A stretch of 64,000 nt of DNA from NCBI GenBank assembly GCA_003117195.1, contig BDSI01000014.1, positions 925,001 to 989,000 of the forward strand. Reading direction: 5' to 3'. Of this stretch, positions 27,701-34,850 are shown piece after piece. The notes under the pieces were generated by a model that worked only from the letters and a program-made list of their open reading frames with translations, had not been told where the DNA came from and searched no databases. Positions within the stretch are counted from its first letter, which is position 1. Every line of letters begins with the position of its first letter. The position numbers and the translations under genes were made by a program. This stretch comes from Eudorina sp. 2006-703-Eu-15 (Eukaryota > Chlorophyta > Chlorophyceae > Chlamydomonadales > Volvocaceae).

Positions 27701-30700
27701 ATCCATCACGCGGCAGTCATCAGCCGGCACGAACGGAATAAAGGAATAAACGCATGCCAAACAGTGTGCGTGGCTATCTTATTTTTAGGAGTATCTACGG
27801 CCCGAGATACGCCTGGCTTCGTTAGTACCGCTGAAAGTATCTGTCTATGCATGGAGAGATCGATCTCCCCGGCTGGAAATCGGCTCTAAGTATCTACTGA
27901 GATGCGTTCACCCGGGTACTCTAACTGGTATGACCACCTCCTCAGAACTATTGGCCCTAAGCAACCTCTGATTTAAGCTTCATCCGGAGGGATTCCACCC
28001 TGAGCGTGAGATATGGACTGACTATCTGACCGCCCGAGTATCTGTCAATGGGGAGAAGTCATGCCCCCGTCCGGGCATCAAAGTATCTTATTCGTACATT
28101 TTTTCAAGAGGATGAAGTATCTACCAAGTACCCCTATTTTCGGCCGAATGTATATTTATATCTTTGGATAGCCACCCTGCATTGCAAAATTATGCTCAAA
28201 ATTAGCAGGCACGTACGTGGCTTCGTTAGCAAGGAAAGTATAATCGATCAGCCCATCCATGCGTACCCTGGTGCCTGAGCTACCTCAGCCTACCTGGACA
28301 CCGTTCCTTTGCTGAGCTTTGCTGAGCTTTCCAACCAACATCGTAGTAATGTCGGGGTTTGATGCCATTGGAATGCCAGATATCCACGGGTCGGCACATG
28401 TCGCAGTCGACGGCCCGAGCTGAAGAGGTGGATCTGCACATACAACGTGCAATAACAGCAGCGAATGGTTATAAACATCATCCCAACATGACTTCTAAAT
28501 GACAGGAGTCCTGAATGACGCAGGAGCAGAAACCCAACGAACCTAAACCAAGAAGATAAGCATTATTTTTTCATCCTCCAGCTGATGGCTAAGCCCCAAC
28601 TATCCCAATACGTCGACCGGACGAGCGGCTTTGAGTGAATAAGTCGCAATTATTGTGTGCGTGGGGAATAACCGAGATCTGCATTGACTGCATTGACTGC
28701 TGTCTGGGTCACCATTGTAAAAGTCGTTCTTGCGTGGTTTCTTTGTGCGTGCTTGGGCGAGCTCGTATACAATCCCGATGTGACGGGTTTAGCTGGGTAA
28801 AGGATTTTTACCATTCACTTGTTTTGCACCGCTTTTTGCGAGACGTCGTTCTTGCCAGACCCTTCACCATTAGTAAGTGAAAATGCCCACATACGCTTAC
28901 TTACTCGCATAACACCGCAGGTTCACATAAAAGCAGGAGAGTTCCGGATTCTGCGGAATTGTGAAATTGAGGTTGCAATCCGCGATGTTGTTCTCGTTGC
29001 CTGTGCAGCGCACGTCACCAAGCTTGGGACGAGTCCACCCGCTAGGCCAGAGACCTCCGTTTGTGAGGGTTGCTCCTTGTTGTACGGACGTCTCGATTCC
29101 AAGTTGCCTGTATGCAATTGACAGCAGCAGTCTATAAGCTGACATGCACTACAGTGTGGTGCTCACCCCGCATACGCTCGAAGCGTTACGCGGCGTTGCT
29201 GCTGATTTATCCATTAACCGGAAACCAGCCTTATTAATAGATTACAATAGGTCCTGGTACGTATCCACTCAAGGAGGAGTGTAGGTGGTGAAATACAGCC
29301 TTGCTCTTAAGCGAGCGCGATGTATGTGTTAGTTGTGTGAATATACAACTTCGTTCTGCCTGAGGCCCGCCCGCCTGCCGACTGGCAGCAGTGCATGGCC
29401 AAATACTTCGCGACTAAATGTCGCGTTTGCGCATCCGCGCTTCGAACTTCAACGGTGAGCCCACCTGCACATGACGACAGCAGTCTCCGCCGTGTAGGGT
29501 GTGCTCGTGCATTGCCCTATAGTAGTCCACCGATCGGCATAGAAGAATTCTGCAGAAGGTTGCAGAAGGTTGAATTAGTTGAGTTTCCGGACGGAATGAA
29601 CGAAGTCATGTACACGCAGTAGCTGTAAGTGAGCTTCGATAAATGCCAAGGCTTCTTTACCAAGGCTGCCTAGCTACCTGATTTAATCATGGCTAACAAA
29701 CTCAAGCCTGGAACTACTGAGCTTTCATCAACTGAGGCACAGGTGGGAACTGGAGCAAACAGCGGGGTTACATAAAGGAAGGTCAGTGTTTACACGTCTA
29801 GAGTATATTGAGTACTCTACGTACCCAACCCCTTACTTCCCCTTTATGATTATATATTTGCACCTACCAACAGTTGAGCCCGCTCCCCACCGTATGGTGT
29901 GATCTGCGCAAATACCACATGCATGCATGTAGGAGTTACAAGTGCGTGGTTCAGTTACAGTGGTCAATAAACGATTGCATACAAGATGGATTCAAGAAGG
30001 CTCACAGATGCCTACTCAGTCGAAATTATTCACGGTTGCACGCACTGCTGGCAAGCAAGCTAGTGCACACGTGTTATGATGCGCAATTGATGATGGCATC
30101 ATTTCTATATGCACTCGCGCTTACCTGGGACAAGGCATGACACTCCCACAGGCCCGACAGAACCTTGTCCATCGGGCAAAATCAGGCGCGTGCACTGGCC
30201 AATATTAAGCTCATTTCCTTTGCAGCGGAGCGCTCCGACCTTTGTCACGGTGTTCGTGCTTTGTAAGTCATGAGTTGCGGAGGATAGGGCGCGAGGATCT
30301 GCGTGTGCGAGTGGGGATTCGGCGGGGTTTTCGTTGTGTGGTCGGGTGGGCATGAGGGATACATGTAATGTTCAGGCGCCCCGGAGGTAGCGGCGTAAAT
30401 ATAGGCTCAGCGAACCTCACCGCCCTCGCCCGTCATCTTAATCCACGCTAGGGTTTGGCCGCATTATTATTCTTATTCTTATCATTCGTATATATCATAA
30501 TATCATGTATATAATGTAAGTGCGTTCAAGGAAGCAGCGACGTAGCGAAGCGTTTCCAGTTGACAAGCAGCGCCGCCACAGCCATAAGCAACGATCAGAG
30601 AACGGCGTGCGTGAGCATGCGCAATTTACCCATCAACACAACTGAGAGATGCCAACAGCAAACGCCGACGAACGGCTGGGCGTGGCAGGGCGGCTGTGGG

Positions 30701-33700
30701 ATGGTAGTCCACGCGGCGGCAAGTCACACTGCAAAACGGCGACTCGTTCGCGCCAAATCAAATTAATTAAGCGTTTTGTCGTCTCTCCGAAGAACATGAG
30801 CGGCACGCTACGGAGAGGAGCGAGCAGCCAGCTACTATTGCCCATCCGCATAGTTGTGCAACGACTTGGCCTGCAGGCTCACATTTAGATAATGAAGCAT
30901 TATCTTTCTTCACAGCCACTGACCTTCGACTTGGTCGAAGGTCTTCAGCGGTTACCATGTCATGCATTTCCCCCGACGAGCGCCTTTGGTCTTTCCAGAA
31001 TCAATGATGCTCAGCGCAAAATAGGCTTATGTCCTCACCGTGTAATAGCCCCGCTTGGGTAAGGGATTAACGATTATATTAACGAAGCTCTCCGGCTCTC
31101 AGCGTCCATTTCCTTTCCCGAAAACGTTCATGGATACTGCAGGCACGTCTTTTTTGGACCTCTCATTCTCACCGTCAAATGTTCCTGAGGGGGCTGCTGT
31201 CCATTTCTTGCCCCTGTGCCGTACCGCATTTTTCTTTTTTTCAGCCAAAGTCGTTTTGACCCCTAGTATTATTATTAGTATTATTATTAGTACTTATTAT
31301 TAGTATTATTATTAGTATTGTTATTGGCCGCTCCTTCTCCTACTCCTAATTGGTATTCTGTCCAGAGATCCGTGGTTCGAGTCCCGGTTCCCTCCCAGCC
31401 ATGTGATTCGGCGAGTCTGGCGTGGTTTCCAGGAGAGGCAATCCTGGCGCGCTGGTAACCTGGTGTGTTGGCCGGTATGGCTGCATGACCCCCCCCCCCT
31501 CGAGGGTGATGAAGCATGGGTGCGCAGTCCTTGGTAGGGGTCGATGAGATGAGTCGCCTACGAGCTATTTGGGCCCATTGGCCATGGCACACCCGGTCGG
31601 GATTATTTATTTAAGACTCAACGACTCCGCCTTAAATATGGTCATACAGGTAAAGGCTGTCTACTTGTTTTGCGTTACAGATGCACACAACTCACCTGCA
31701 GTTGAATACCGAAGTTGCCCGCTGAATGAAGGGTGATAGCGGAGCACATGCATGTAACAAGGCACATGCAAAGGGCAAGTATAATTCAATATCAGTGGAA
31801 AACATTATTATTTGGAAACATTACCGTAGTGCTGCTTGTACAGCTGAAGGGACATATTAACAACTGCAAGCTTGCGGCCGCTGAGCTAGCTAAGCAGTCC
31901 GCCACAGTCATGCCGAGAGACATACACAATTGGCTGTCAATGTCAGCTGTTACCCCCGACCAAGCCGTAAAGATGGTCCACGTATGCCAGCCGTACTCCT
32001 TGAACGCATAGCACTCACAACGTGGCCTTAACCATGAAGCAATTCCCTCTCCGGCCCACACACATATATGCACAATATATACGTGATACGCTCGATCGCC
32101 CAGCATGCAACGCACCAGACAACCCGGGCTTCGTCGTGCCCAAAGCCGGCCTCGTCAATATTGCTCCAACTGTGGAGGGTCGCACAGAGCCACGTATGGA
32201 CAAGCAAGGCTTAACAACTGTACTGGCATGTCGTTATCATGTCTTAATGGGCCACAACAGCCTTGGATGAACGTAGACGTAGGCGACCGAAGTGACCTCG
32301 GTCCGATCAACTTAATTAAACAGGCAACATCGGTGCGCTACGGTGCACTTCTACCGCACTGACGCTAACTATTTGCGTCGATAATTATTTGCGGTGCCTG
32401 AAGATTATTTTTACCTACCTTATGAGCTTTTGTGCTTGCTGAACCTATGCACGCCTAATCACCTTCCTCACCGCATCCAGCGCATCCAGCATACCTTCCT
32501 CCGATGAAGACTTCCACACGGCCACGTGCAAGGTTAGCATCGTTGGCAACTGTGATTGACGCCGCATTTCCTAGCGGCTTCAGTCGGACACTGAACTCCG
32601 GCGGATAGCATGACACACCCGCAATGTTGGTCCTTGAGCACGCCTGCGGCTGGCTTATGATGGTTTCCTGTGTGCATAGGGTGAAAATGGCATGTAGTGC
32701 CTTGCTTGCTTAGCGCTGCAGATATGTGTGAATCTGTCGTCACATAACGGACAAGTTATTAGCATGTATCACGCACACCTACCGCACTCCGTTGTACTGG
32801 CATCAAGTACGAGTGCGACTTACTGCGAGTTGCTTAGCAAGCGTCCGCGATGGGGATTTAGCATTCAAGGTACGATGTGCATATGGTTACGGTTCGCGCG
32901 GATGCGAAGGCTGCTGTGATGCGGCTCGCACGTCGCATCTGCTATCTACCTTTACCTTCATCAGCAATAATTATGTTCAATATTATGTTCACACGTGTGG
33001 AGCTGCTTCAGACTATATTTCTATGGTTCACAATCTATTTGTGGCCTCGACATGCACGCAGTAGCTGCTAGCCGAGGCCTCCGCGTTAGTTAGCGCGCGG
33101 GCATTAATGCTGTCACGATAATACACTAGCACAATGATTAATGATGGAGCTTACTAGCTAGTGCATAGATGCACGCTTGCTGCGCGCCAGCAAGCTTGAC
33201 GCTTTACCCATCCAAGCAACTTACCTTTGGACATCGGAAGATTGAAGCTTCAAGGCCAGTGCAGGCAAGCTTGGTCCAGGCCACGACGAGGTTGGAGCTT
33301 GACAGGTAGGGCGCCTCCGTTACAACAGCAGCCCTTGCGGTGGGAAGATTTAGCTGCGCACAGACTACACCAGCGTCTTCTGTCGAAAATCCATCCCTGC
33401 GTGCGTGTGCGTGGCAAATGGCCGATACATGTTAATTTACCCCAGAAGATTGATCCAGGACGGGTATGCAAAAGAAATCCAGAACCAACCGACCGGGGAG
33501 CTGAGTGGTGAGGTAAGGTAGATTGACGCAAATCTATAGAGTCCCAGACATTTGTAGTGTCGACATATACAGGGGTTTGCGCAATCCCTGCGTATGCATG
33601 CATATACATGCAAAACTGCACGGCTATGTCACCAACGTCCGTGTTGAAGATGTAAGCAAGGAAGGAAGGCATTTAATGTCTTATGCAGTATCTAACCAAC

Positions 33701-34850
33701 AACAATAATGTATAGAAACAAACTCGTGCGTGGGCAAAATGAATGAATGAAAGTTACAGCGGACCCCAAAGGGATCACCGGTGTATACCAGGGCAAGCCC
33801 CAGCAGGCCCCACCGCCAAGGCGGCAGGGCACCTCGCTCCACACCTCAACGCCGCACCCAAAAACACACCGGGCCATGACCCCACCCAAAATGTCATATG
33901 CATCCAACGAGTAGATGTTTTGCTAAAAGTGTATTGGGTCAATTGAGCTCGTTCCAACCTGTATGTGCTGCATACATGCAGAGCTCTGGGTATATGCATG
34001 GGTAAATGCACTTGGGAGCACGAGGGAGGGTCCAGAGGGTATCATCATTGGAGGCAACTAACGAAGACGGGCTACCGCTACTCAGACGCGCAGTTTAATC
34101 TCAGATGTGATATCATCCCACGTGTGATGTTATGTCAGATCGTTAGGTAGAGTTCACTCACTGGCAAACAGTAAACCAAGGTGATGTGCTGCCGCTGCGA
34201 AACTCGACACGGCCCTCGTATTCAGGATCGGTAGCTGAAGGGTTCTGGCCGACGAGCCGTACTTCCTCTGCAAGATGAAGAAAGGGTTTAAAGGGTTATG
34301 ACCTCTACCAGCAAGGACGCTGCTAAATGTCAACGCCGGCCGAATTCAAGGAGCGGATGCATACAAGGTAACGAAATGCAAGTATGTACGCAGCAGACAT
34401 CAACACTGCAGCAGTGCGAGGTTTCCATGCGATTTGGACAGCTGCATCTATCGTTCCGCCGCCGAGCGGTCAGGAGCCTGCTGGACCTCTGTATTACATG
34501 AAATACGTTGCTGTTTTAAATGCTATCAACGCTCATATTGGTAAAGCAATCTGATGTGAAGTGTACGCTTGCTTATTCTGGACCACCAGTAGCCTTACGA
34601 TCCAGACAACGCAAATTCTCACAAATCCGACAACATGGTCATTGCAAGCAATTATTTATTGGCGTTCCAATTCAATGAAAGGCAACACGCGCACGCAGCG
34701 GCGCACGCGGCGGTGACGTCGTAGGTTACGAGGAATCGCGAACGCAGATGGATTGCGATGTAACTGTAACGCACCTTGCGCAGAAGCCAAGGCAAATATG
34801 GACAGCACCAACAGCGCAGCTGCTGTCGACAAATTAGACAGCAGGCGCAT
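278..34850 (-). CDS. Giant SRCR / FG-GAP / GH18 / C-type lectin / PAN extracellular protein (3' end outside window)
   Basis: Whole-gene entry; domains are listed separately. Reading right to left, 28 exons from 34850 to 15941 join in frame (4161 nt) and 19 exons from 14458 to 278 join in frame (4596 nt). Between these blocks about 1.5 kb is tentative. At least 2919 residues are assigned and no stop codon is met before the window ends. Nearly every junction has GT..AG ends, three have GC..AG, and most joins rebuild a conserved residue (for example the SRCR WGTVC cysteine split TG|T, or the PAN cysteine TG|C). A signal peptide and many cysteine-rich extracellular domains predict a secreted or surface-anchored matrix or receptor protein. 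Any membrane anchor would lie beyond the window. Two or more adjacent genes remain possible, but no internal start or stop and continuous phases favour one gene. Function is inferred from domains only. Confidence 0.82.
1137..2130 (-). CDS. 994-nt Pro-rich (hydroxyproline-type) exon
   Basis: Starts DVWVNCIIP, closing SRCR 7, then about 300 residues dominated by PP, SPPP, RPP and LPP with few other residues (a WWWQYLQD island near the middle), ending in a new Cys segment, [15 protein letters not shown]. The donor GGAA|GTGTGT is inferred: it leaves one nucleotide, which fits the next exon. An alternative reading runs on to a TGA at 1033-1035 and would make this the last exon. The split is preferred because the next exon continues the same Cys module in phase. 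Such stretches are normally hydroxylated and O-glycosylated rods in algal walls. Confidence 0.8.
2566..4615 (-). CDS. Pro-rich linker and SRCR domain 7 (cassette 4)
   Basis: Exon A 4416-4615 starts [10 protein letters not shown], a short PPPPS linker, then YPIRLAGS and [14 protein letters not shown]. Exon B 3758-3872 reads [16 protein letters not shown] with a six-nucleotide longer loop (115 nt against 109) and GAGTGRILM in place of GTGPIWM. Exon C 2566-2661 reads [18 protein letters not shown] and [11 protein letters not shown], again with a GC donor (GAG|GCAAGT). It is the shortest-linker cassette and the most diverged in exon B. The acceptor of exon B lacks a strong pyrimidine tract, but the Cys codon TG|C is kept. 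Confidence 0.9.
4861..6064 (-). CDS. Pro-rich linker and SRCR domain 6 (cassette 3)
   Basis: Exon A 5766-6064 starts [10 protein letters not shown], then PPSPP linker, LYPLRLAGS and [14 protein letters not shown]. Exon B 5208-5316 reads [17 protein letters not shown] and GNGTGRIWM. Exon C 4861-4956 reads [18 protein letters not shown] and [11 protein letters not shown]. The donor after exon C is GAG|GCAAGA, a GC-AG intron. Exon B and exon C are the same length as in cassette 2 (109 and 96 nt) and nearly identical in protein, so the two arose by tandem duplication. Confidence 0.93.
6409..8197 (-). CDS. Pro-rich linker and SRCR domain 5 (cassette 2)
   Basis: Exon A 7923-8197 starts [10 protein letters not shown] (which closes the previous SRCR), has a Pro/Ala/Arg linker, then FPLRLAGG and [14 protein letters not shown]. 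Exon B 6811-6919 reads [17 protein letters not shown] and GGGTGPIWM. Exon C 6409-6504 reads [18 protein letters not shown] and [11 protein letters not shown], with a normal GTAAGA donor. Intron phases and exon lengths repeat those of the flanking cassettes. The NTT and NHT sequons are possible N-glycosylation sites. Confidence 0.93.
6650..6767 (+). repeat. Short dispersed repeat with (CATT)n end, copy 1
   Basis: Contains GGTGGGGCCTGCTGGGA, two copies of TTGATCCCTTTG.GGGTCCG and ends ACGTTCATTCATTCAT. Its reverse complement matches the repeat at 33742-33915. It lies in the intron between exons B and C of cassette 2. The short tetranucleotide end suggests a non-LTR (SINE-like) or MITE origin. 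Confidence 0.6.
8793..10529 (-). CDS. Pro-rich linker and SRCR domain 4 (cassette 1)
   Basis: Exon A 10008-10529 ends the Cys-rich region, runs through about 100 residues of P/S/R-rich linker and begins the SRCR with LYPLRLVGG and [14 protein letters not shown]. Exon B 9249-9357 gives [17 protein letters not shown] and GGGTGPIWM. Exon C 8793-8879 gives [15 protein letters not shown] and [11 protein letters not shown]. The A/B junction splits the WGTIC cysteine (TG|T), while B/C and C/next-A are phase 0. Domain cysteines and the GTGPIWM strand are intact. The Pro-rich part is typical of hydroxyproline-rich volvocine wall or matrix proteins. Confidence 0.92.
9745..9814. repeat. AT-flanked inverted repeat
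   Basis: TTTCAAGGACTACAC and GTGTAGTCCTTGAAA form perfect arms separated by an (AT)n loop and extended by AT-rich flanks. The hairpin lies in the intron between exons A and B of cassette 1. Possibly a solo MITE. Confidence 0.75.
11193..12156 (-). CDS. Cys-rich extracellular region, unrecognised fold (two exons)
   Basis: Exons 11780-12156 and 11193-11290, continuing into the first part of the exon 10008-10529. The motif FNLACR...[11 protein letters not shown]...IHDVGASC is followed by [17 protein letters not shown] and SVQLECG. The same pattern (CxxG-x-xxGL...xxLGGYC) recurs in the leftmost exon at 278-558, so this is a repeated module of the protein. I do not recognise the family. It may be a lectin-like fold, since glycine-rich strand pairs with single cysteines are visible. 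Phases agree with the PAN exon before it and with the SRCR exon after it (TG|T = Cys). Confidence 0.7.
12733..13267 (-). CDS. PAN/Apple-like domain (two exons)
   Basis: Exons 13120-13267 and 12733-12881. The first ends [10 protein letters not shown] plus TG, and the second starts with C, rebuilding a cysteine so that the reading becomes [16 protein letters not shown](x)-DDYCYLMG with a later TCFK. This CxxxC...C...C...C spacing is that of PAN/Apple modules, which bind protein or carbohydrate in secreted proteins. Phases match on both sides (leftover G in, leftover G out), fixing its place between lectin domain 2 and the Cys-rich region. Confidence 0.82.
13442..13716. repeat. Two tandem 116-bp units with (TACACATA)n and (TA)n
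   Basis: GTTTGGTTGGTATGCGCCCT recurs at about 13447 and 13563, each followed by AGCAAGT.TGTTATTGATAT and a TACACATA microsatellite that ends in (TA)n. It lies in the intron between lectin domain 2 and the PAN domain. Open frames through it are an effect of the repeat and are not coding. Confidence 0.8.
14023..14458 (-). CDS. C-type lectin-like domain 2, C-terminal half with internal Pro-rich insert
   Basis: One 436-nt exon. It opens with [10 protein letters not shown] and [12 protein letters not shown], the lectin WSDG and following Cys region, and closes with [15 protein letters not shown], the two last cysteines of the fold. Between them about 60 residues of [11 protein letters not shown] type are inserted, placing a hydroxyproline-style segment inside the domain rather than between domains. 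The exon ends ACT G|GTAAGA. The leftover G joins the PAN exon as GAT, confirming the link to the next domain. Confidence 0.82.
15197..15713 (-). CDS. Tentative exons filling the second lectin-like domain
   Basis: Three open stretches bounded by plausible splice sites fit the required phases between the exon ending at 15941 and the exon starting at 14458: 15610-15713 (acceptor CGGCAG, donor GTGAAA), 15423-15495 (acceptor GTCCAG, donor GTGACG) and 15197-15355 (acceptor CAGCAG, donor GTAAAC). Together they would add 112 codons. They show no clear lectin motif, and the spacing is longer than usual for this fold. They are offered as candidates only; one or more may be wrong. Confidence 0.33.
15941..19543 (-). 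CDS. C-type lectin-like domain 1 and start of a second (exons 24-27)
   Basis: Exons 19467-19543, 18522-18714, 16529-16610 and 15941-16217. The reading is [27 protein letters not shown], then [28 protein letters not shown] and [16 protein letters not shown]. This is a complete long-form C-type lectin fold with its cysteine pairs. The QPD-like GQPDGK position and the WYDL site are present, so carbohydrate or Ca2+ binding is possible but not proven. Split codons rebuild GCC, AAG and others in frame. The second half of the last exon ([22 protein letters not shown]) looks like the start of another lectin domain. The intron between 18522 and 16610 holds the large 8-bp minisatellite. Confidence 0.88.
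17750..18368. repeat. 8-bp minisatellite (GGACACAC)n, about 77 copies
   Basis: A nearly uninterrupted array of the unit GGACACAC, with one shortened unit near 18026. Because 8 is not a multiple of 3, each strand reads as an 8-residue periodic peptide in all frames without stops, which creates long false ORFs. It sits in the intron that divides C-type lectin domain 1 (between 16610 and 18522). Confidence 0.97.
18374..18432. repeat. GC-rich palindromic element beside the minisatellite
   Basis: GGGGGCGGGGCCCC and GGGGCCCCGCCC flank a small CGCGCTTCGCGC centre, forming a strong GC hairpin at the right edge of the minisatellite. A related GGGCGGGGCCCCCC string is at about 16873, near the left part of the same intron. 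It resembles the ends of small GC-rich repeats seen twice in the transposon at 37.8-38.1 kb. Confidence 0.55.
19240..19445 (+). repeat. Diverged partial copy of SINE-like repeat
   Basis: The blocks GTGTTGGATGCATGTTGGTA, TGATGAGATGAGGCACCTAC and TTTGGGCCCGTTGG line up in the same order with the element at 31330-31605, but the 5' tRNA-like part is missing. It lies in the intron between exons 24 and 25 of the giant gene. Confidence 0.6.
19982..22608 (-). CDS. Thr-rich linker and GH18 chitinase-like domain with altered catalytic motif (exons 17-23)
   Basis: Exons 22269-22608, 21938-22130, 21519-21668, 21195-21305, 20698-20791, 20330-20505 and 19982-20138, all in frame. After an Ala/Thr/Pro linker come TLAYITN (strand 1), VSLSIGG (the GH18 SxGG site), [10 protein letters not shown] (the catalytic strand), [61 protein letters not shown] and [13 protein letters not shown], matching the whole GH18 barrel order. 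The catalytic DxxDxDxE motif reads D-G-A-E-L-D-W-P: the acid/base Glu is Pro and the middle Asp is Glu. The domain is therefore probably a non-hydrolytic glycan binder rather than an active chitinase. Exon 17 continues directly from the FG-GAP region in phase, so this is not a free-standing chitinase gene. Confidence 0.88.
22851..28433 (-). CDS. FG-GAP / VCBS-type beta-propeller region (exons 9-16)
   Basis: Eight exons: 28294-28433, 27512-27652, 27115-27171, 26717-26872, 25871-25986, 25547-25596, 24005-24364 and 22851-22994. All join in frame, about residues 383-770. They carry repeated calcium-loop motifs of FG-GAP type: [42 protein letters not shown] and [13 protein letters not shown]. Several of these motifs are rebuilt across introns (DMD|GNG, DVNA|DGR). 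FG-GAP repeats form integrin-alpha-like propellers that bind ligands or Ca2+ outside the cell. Exon 13 (25871-25986) must end at a GC donor (CAG|GCACGT) to keep phase. The 120-residue exon 24005-24364 has a longer insert between two repeats that I do not recognise. Confidence 0.85.
23215..23670 (+). repeat. Dispersed repeat, copy 1 (other copy at 48525-48930)
   Basis: Shared blocks in the same order and orientation include CTGCCCTGCCAACTATTTTC, CTGTGGTTGCAGTGG, AAATCTGCCCTG.CAAAGG and GCGACAGGCCGGA.ACCT. The overall match runs for more than 400 bp with substitutions and small indels. No coding frame was found. It lies in the intron between exons 15 and 16 of the giant gene. Family unknown. 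Confidence 0.65.
24711..24784. repeat. (AAT)n microsatellite
   Basis: About 24 uninterrupted ATA/AAT triplets in the intron between exons 14 and 15 of the giant gene. They produce false poly-Asn, poly-Ile and poly-Leu frames. Confidence 0.97.
28905..29903 (-). CDS. SRCR domain 3 with a 36-nt microexon (exons 7a, 7b and 8)
   Basis: Microexon 29868-29903 encodes [11 protein letters not shown] and joins in phase to 29465-29549 ([13 protein letters not shown]...TAVVMC). This exon then joins to 28905-29107, which rebuilds CRQLGIETS and continues with [12 protein letters not shown] and ends in NLRCYA. Together they form one SRCR domain: VEFFY-WTTIGQC-VVMCRQLG-xCxGNE-xC. The Arg codon AG|G spans the intron between 7b and 8. 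The microexon is needed to supply the first beta strand; without it the domain lacks its start, although the phase is unchanged because 36 is divisible by three. Confidence 0.8.
30125..32667 (-). CDS. SRCR domain 2 (exons 4-6)
   Basis: Exon 4 (32495-32667) contains FSVRLKP...[11 protein letters not shown], the first strands of an SRCR. Exon 5 (about 31865-32026) gives YGWHTW...[13 protein letters not shown], and exon 6 (30125-30258) gives [16 protein letters not shown] and ends in VGVSCLV. These match the WGTVC / VCRQLG / CxGxExxixxC / GVxC blocks. The acceptor of exon 5 (TTAAG) and its donor (GTTGTT) are weak sites, chosen because they keep frame, so those two borders may move. The domain itself is well supported by the cysteine pattern. 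Confidence 0.72.
31267..31605 (+). repeat. SINE-like repeat with tRNA-type B box, preceded by (ATT)n
   Basis: After an ATTATTATTAG microsatellite comes GGTTCGAGTCCCGG at about 31376, a match to a pol III B box, then a unique body ending TTTGGGCCCATTGG and a TTATTTATTTA tail. A second diverged copy occurs at 19240-19445. An A box is not clear. It lies in the intron between exons 5 and 6 of the giant gene. Confidence 0.55.
32607..34267 (-). CDS. SRCR domain 1 (exons 2, 3 and first part of exon 4)
   Basis: Exons 34162-34267, 33225-33396 and the start of 32495-32667. The reading EVRLVGQ...YEGRVEF...WFTVC, then DAGVVCAQL, then [14 protein letters not shown] and IAGVSC follows the scavenger-receptor cysteine-rich order: VRLVG-GRVE-WGTVC-AxVVCxQLG-xCxGxExSixxC-GVxC. 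The CA|G split codon and the phase-0 join into exon 4 support the model. SRCR domains are extracellular disulfide-rich modules used in ligand binding. This copy is much more divergent than the four near the left end and has different intron positions. The end of exon 4 already begins the next SRCR. Confidence 0.85.
33742..33915 (-). repeat. Short dispersed repeat with (AATG)n end, copy 2
   Basis: Begins AATGAATGAATGAAAGTTAC and continues AGCGGACCCCAAAGGGATC, then GCAGGCCCCACC; this matches the reverse complement of 6650-6767. Its distal part (CCTCAACGCC...AATGT.ATATGC) matches 53087-53150. It lies in the intron between exons 2 and 3 of the giant gene. Confidence 0.6.
34775..34850 (-). CDS. 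Exon 1: signal peptide of the giant gene
   Basis: The ATG at 34850 opens a 25-residue stretch with a short basic N-terminus (MRLLSN), a hydrophobic core rich in Ala, Leu and Ile, and an ALASAQ end that fits signal peptidase. The exon stops at CAA G|GTGCGT, a typical volvocine donor. The split codon becomes GAG (Glu) when joined to exon 2, directly before the first SRCR strand EVRLVG. No in-frame extension upstream looks coding, so this start is preferred. It places the whole product in the secretory pathway. Confidence 0.85.
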
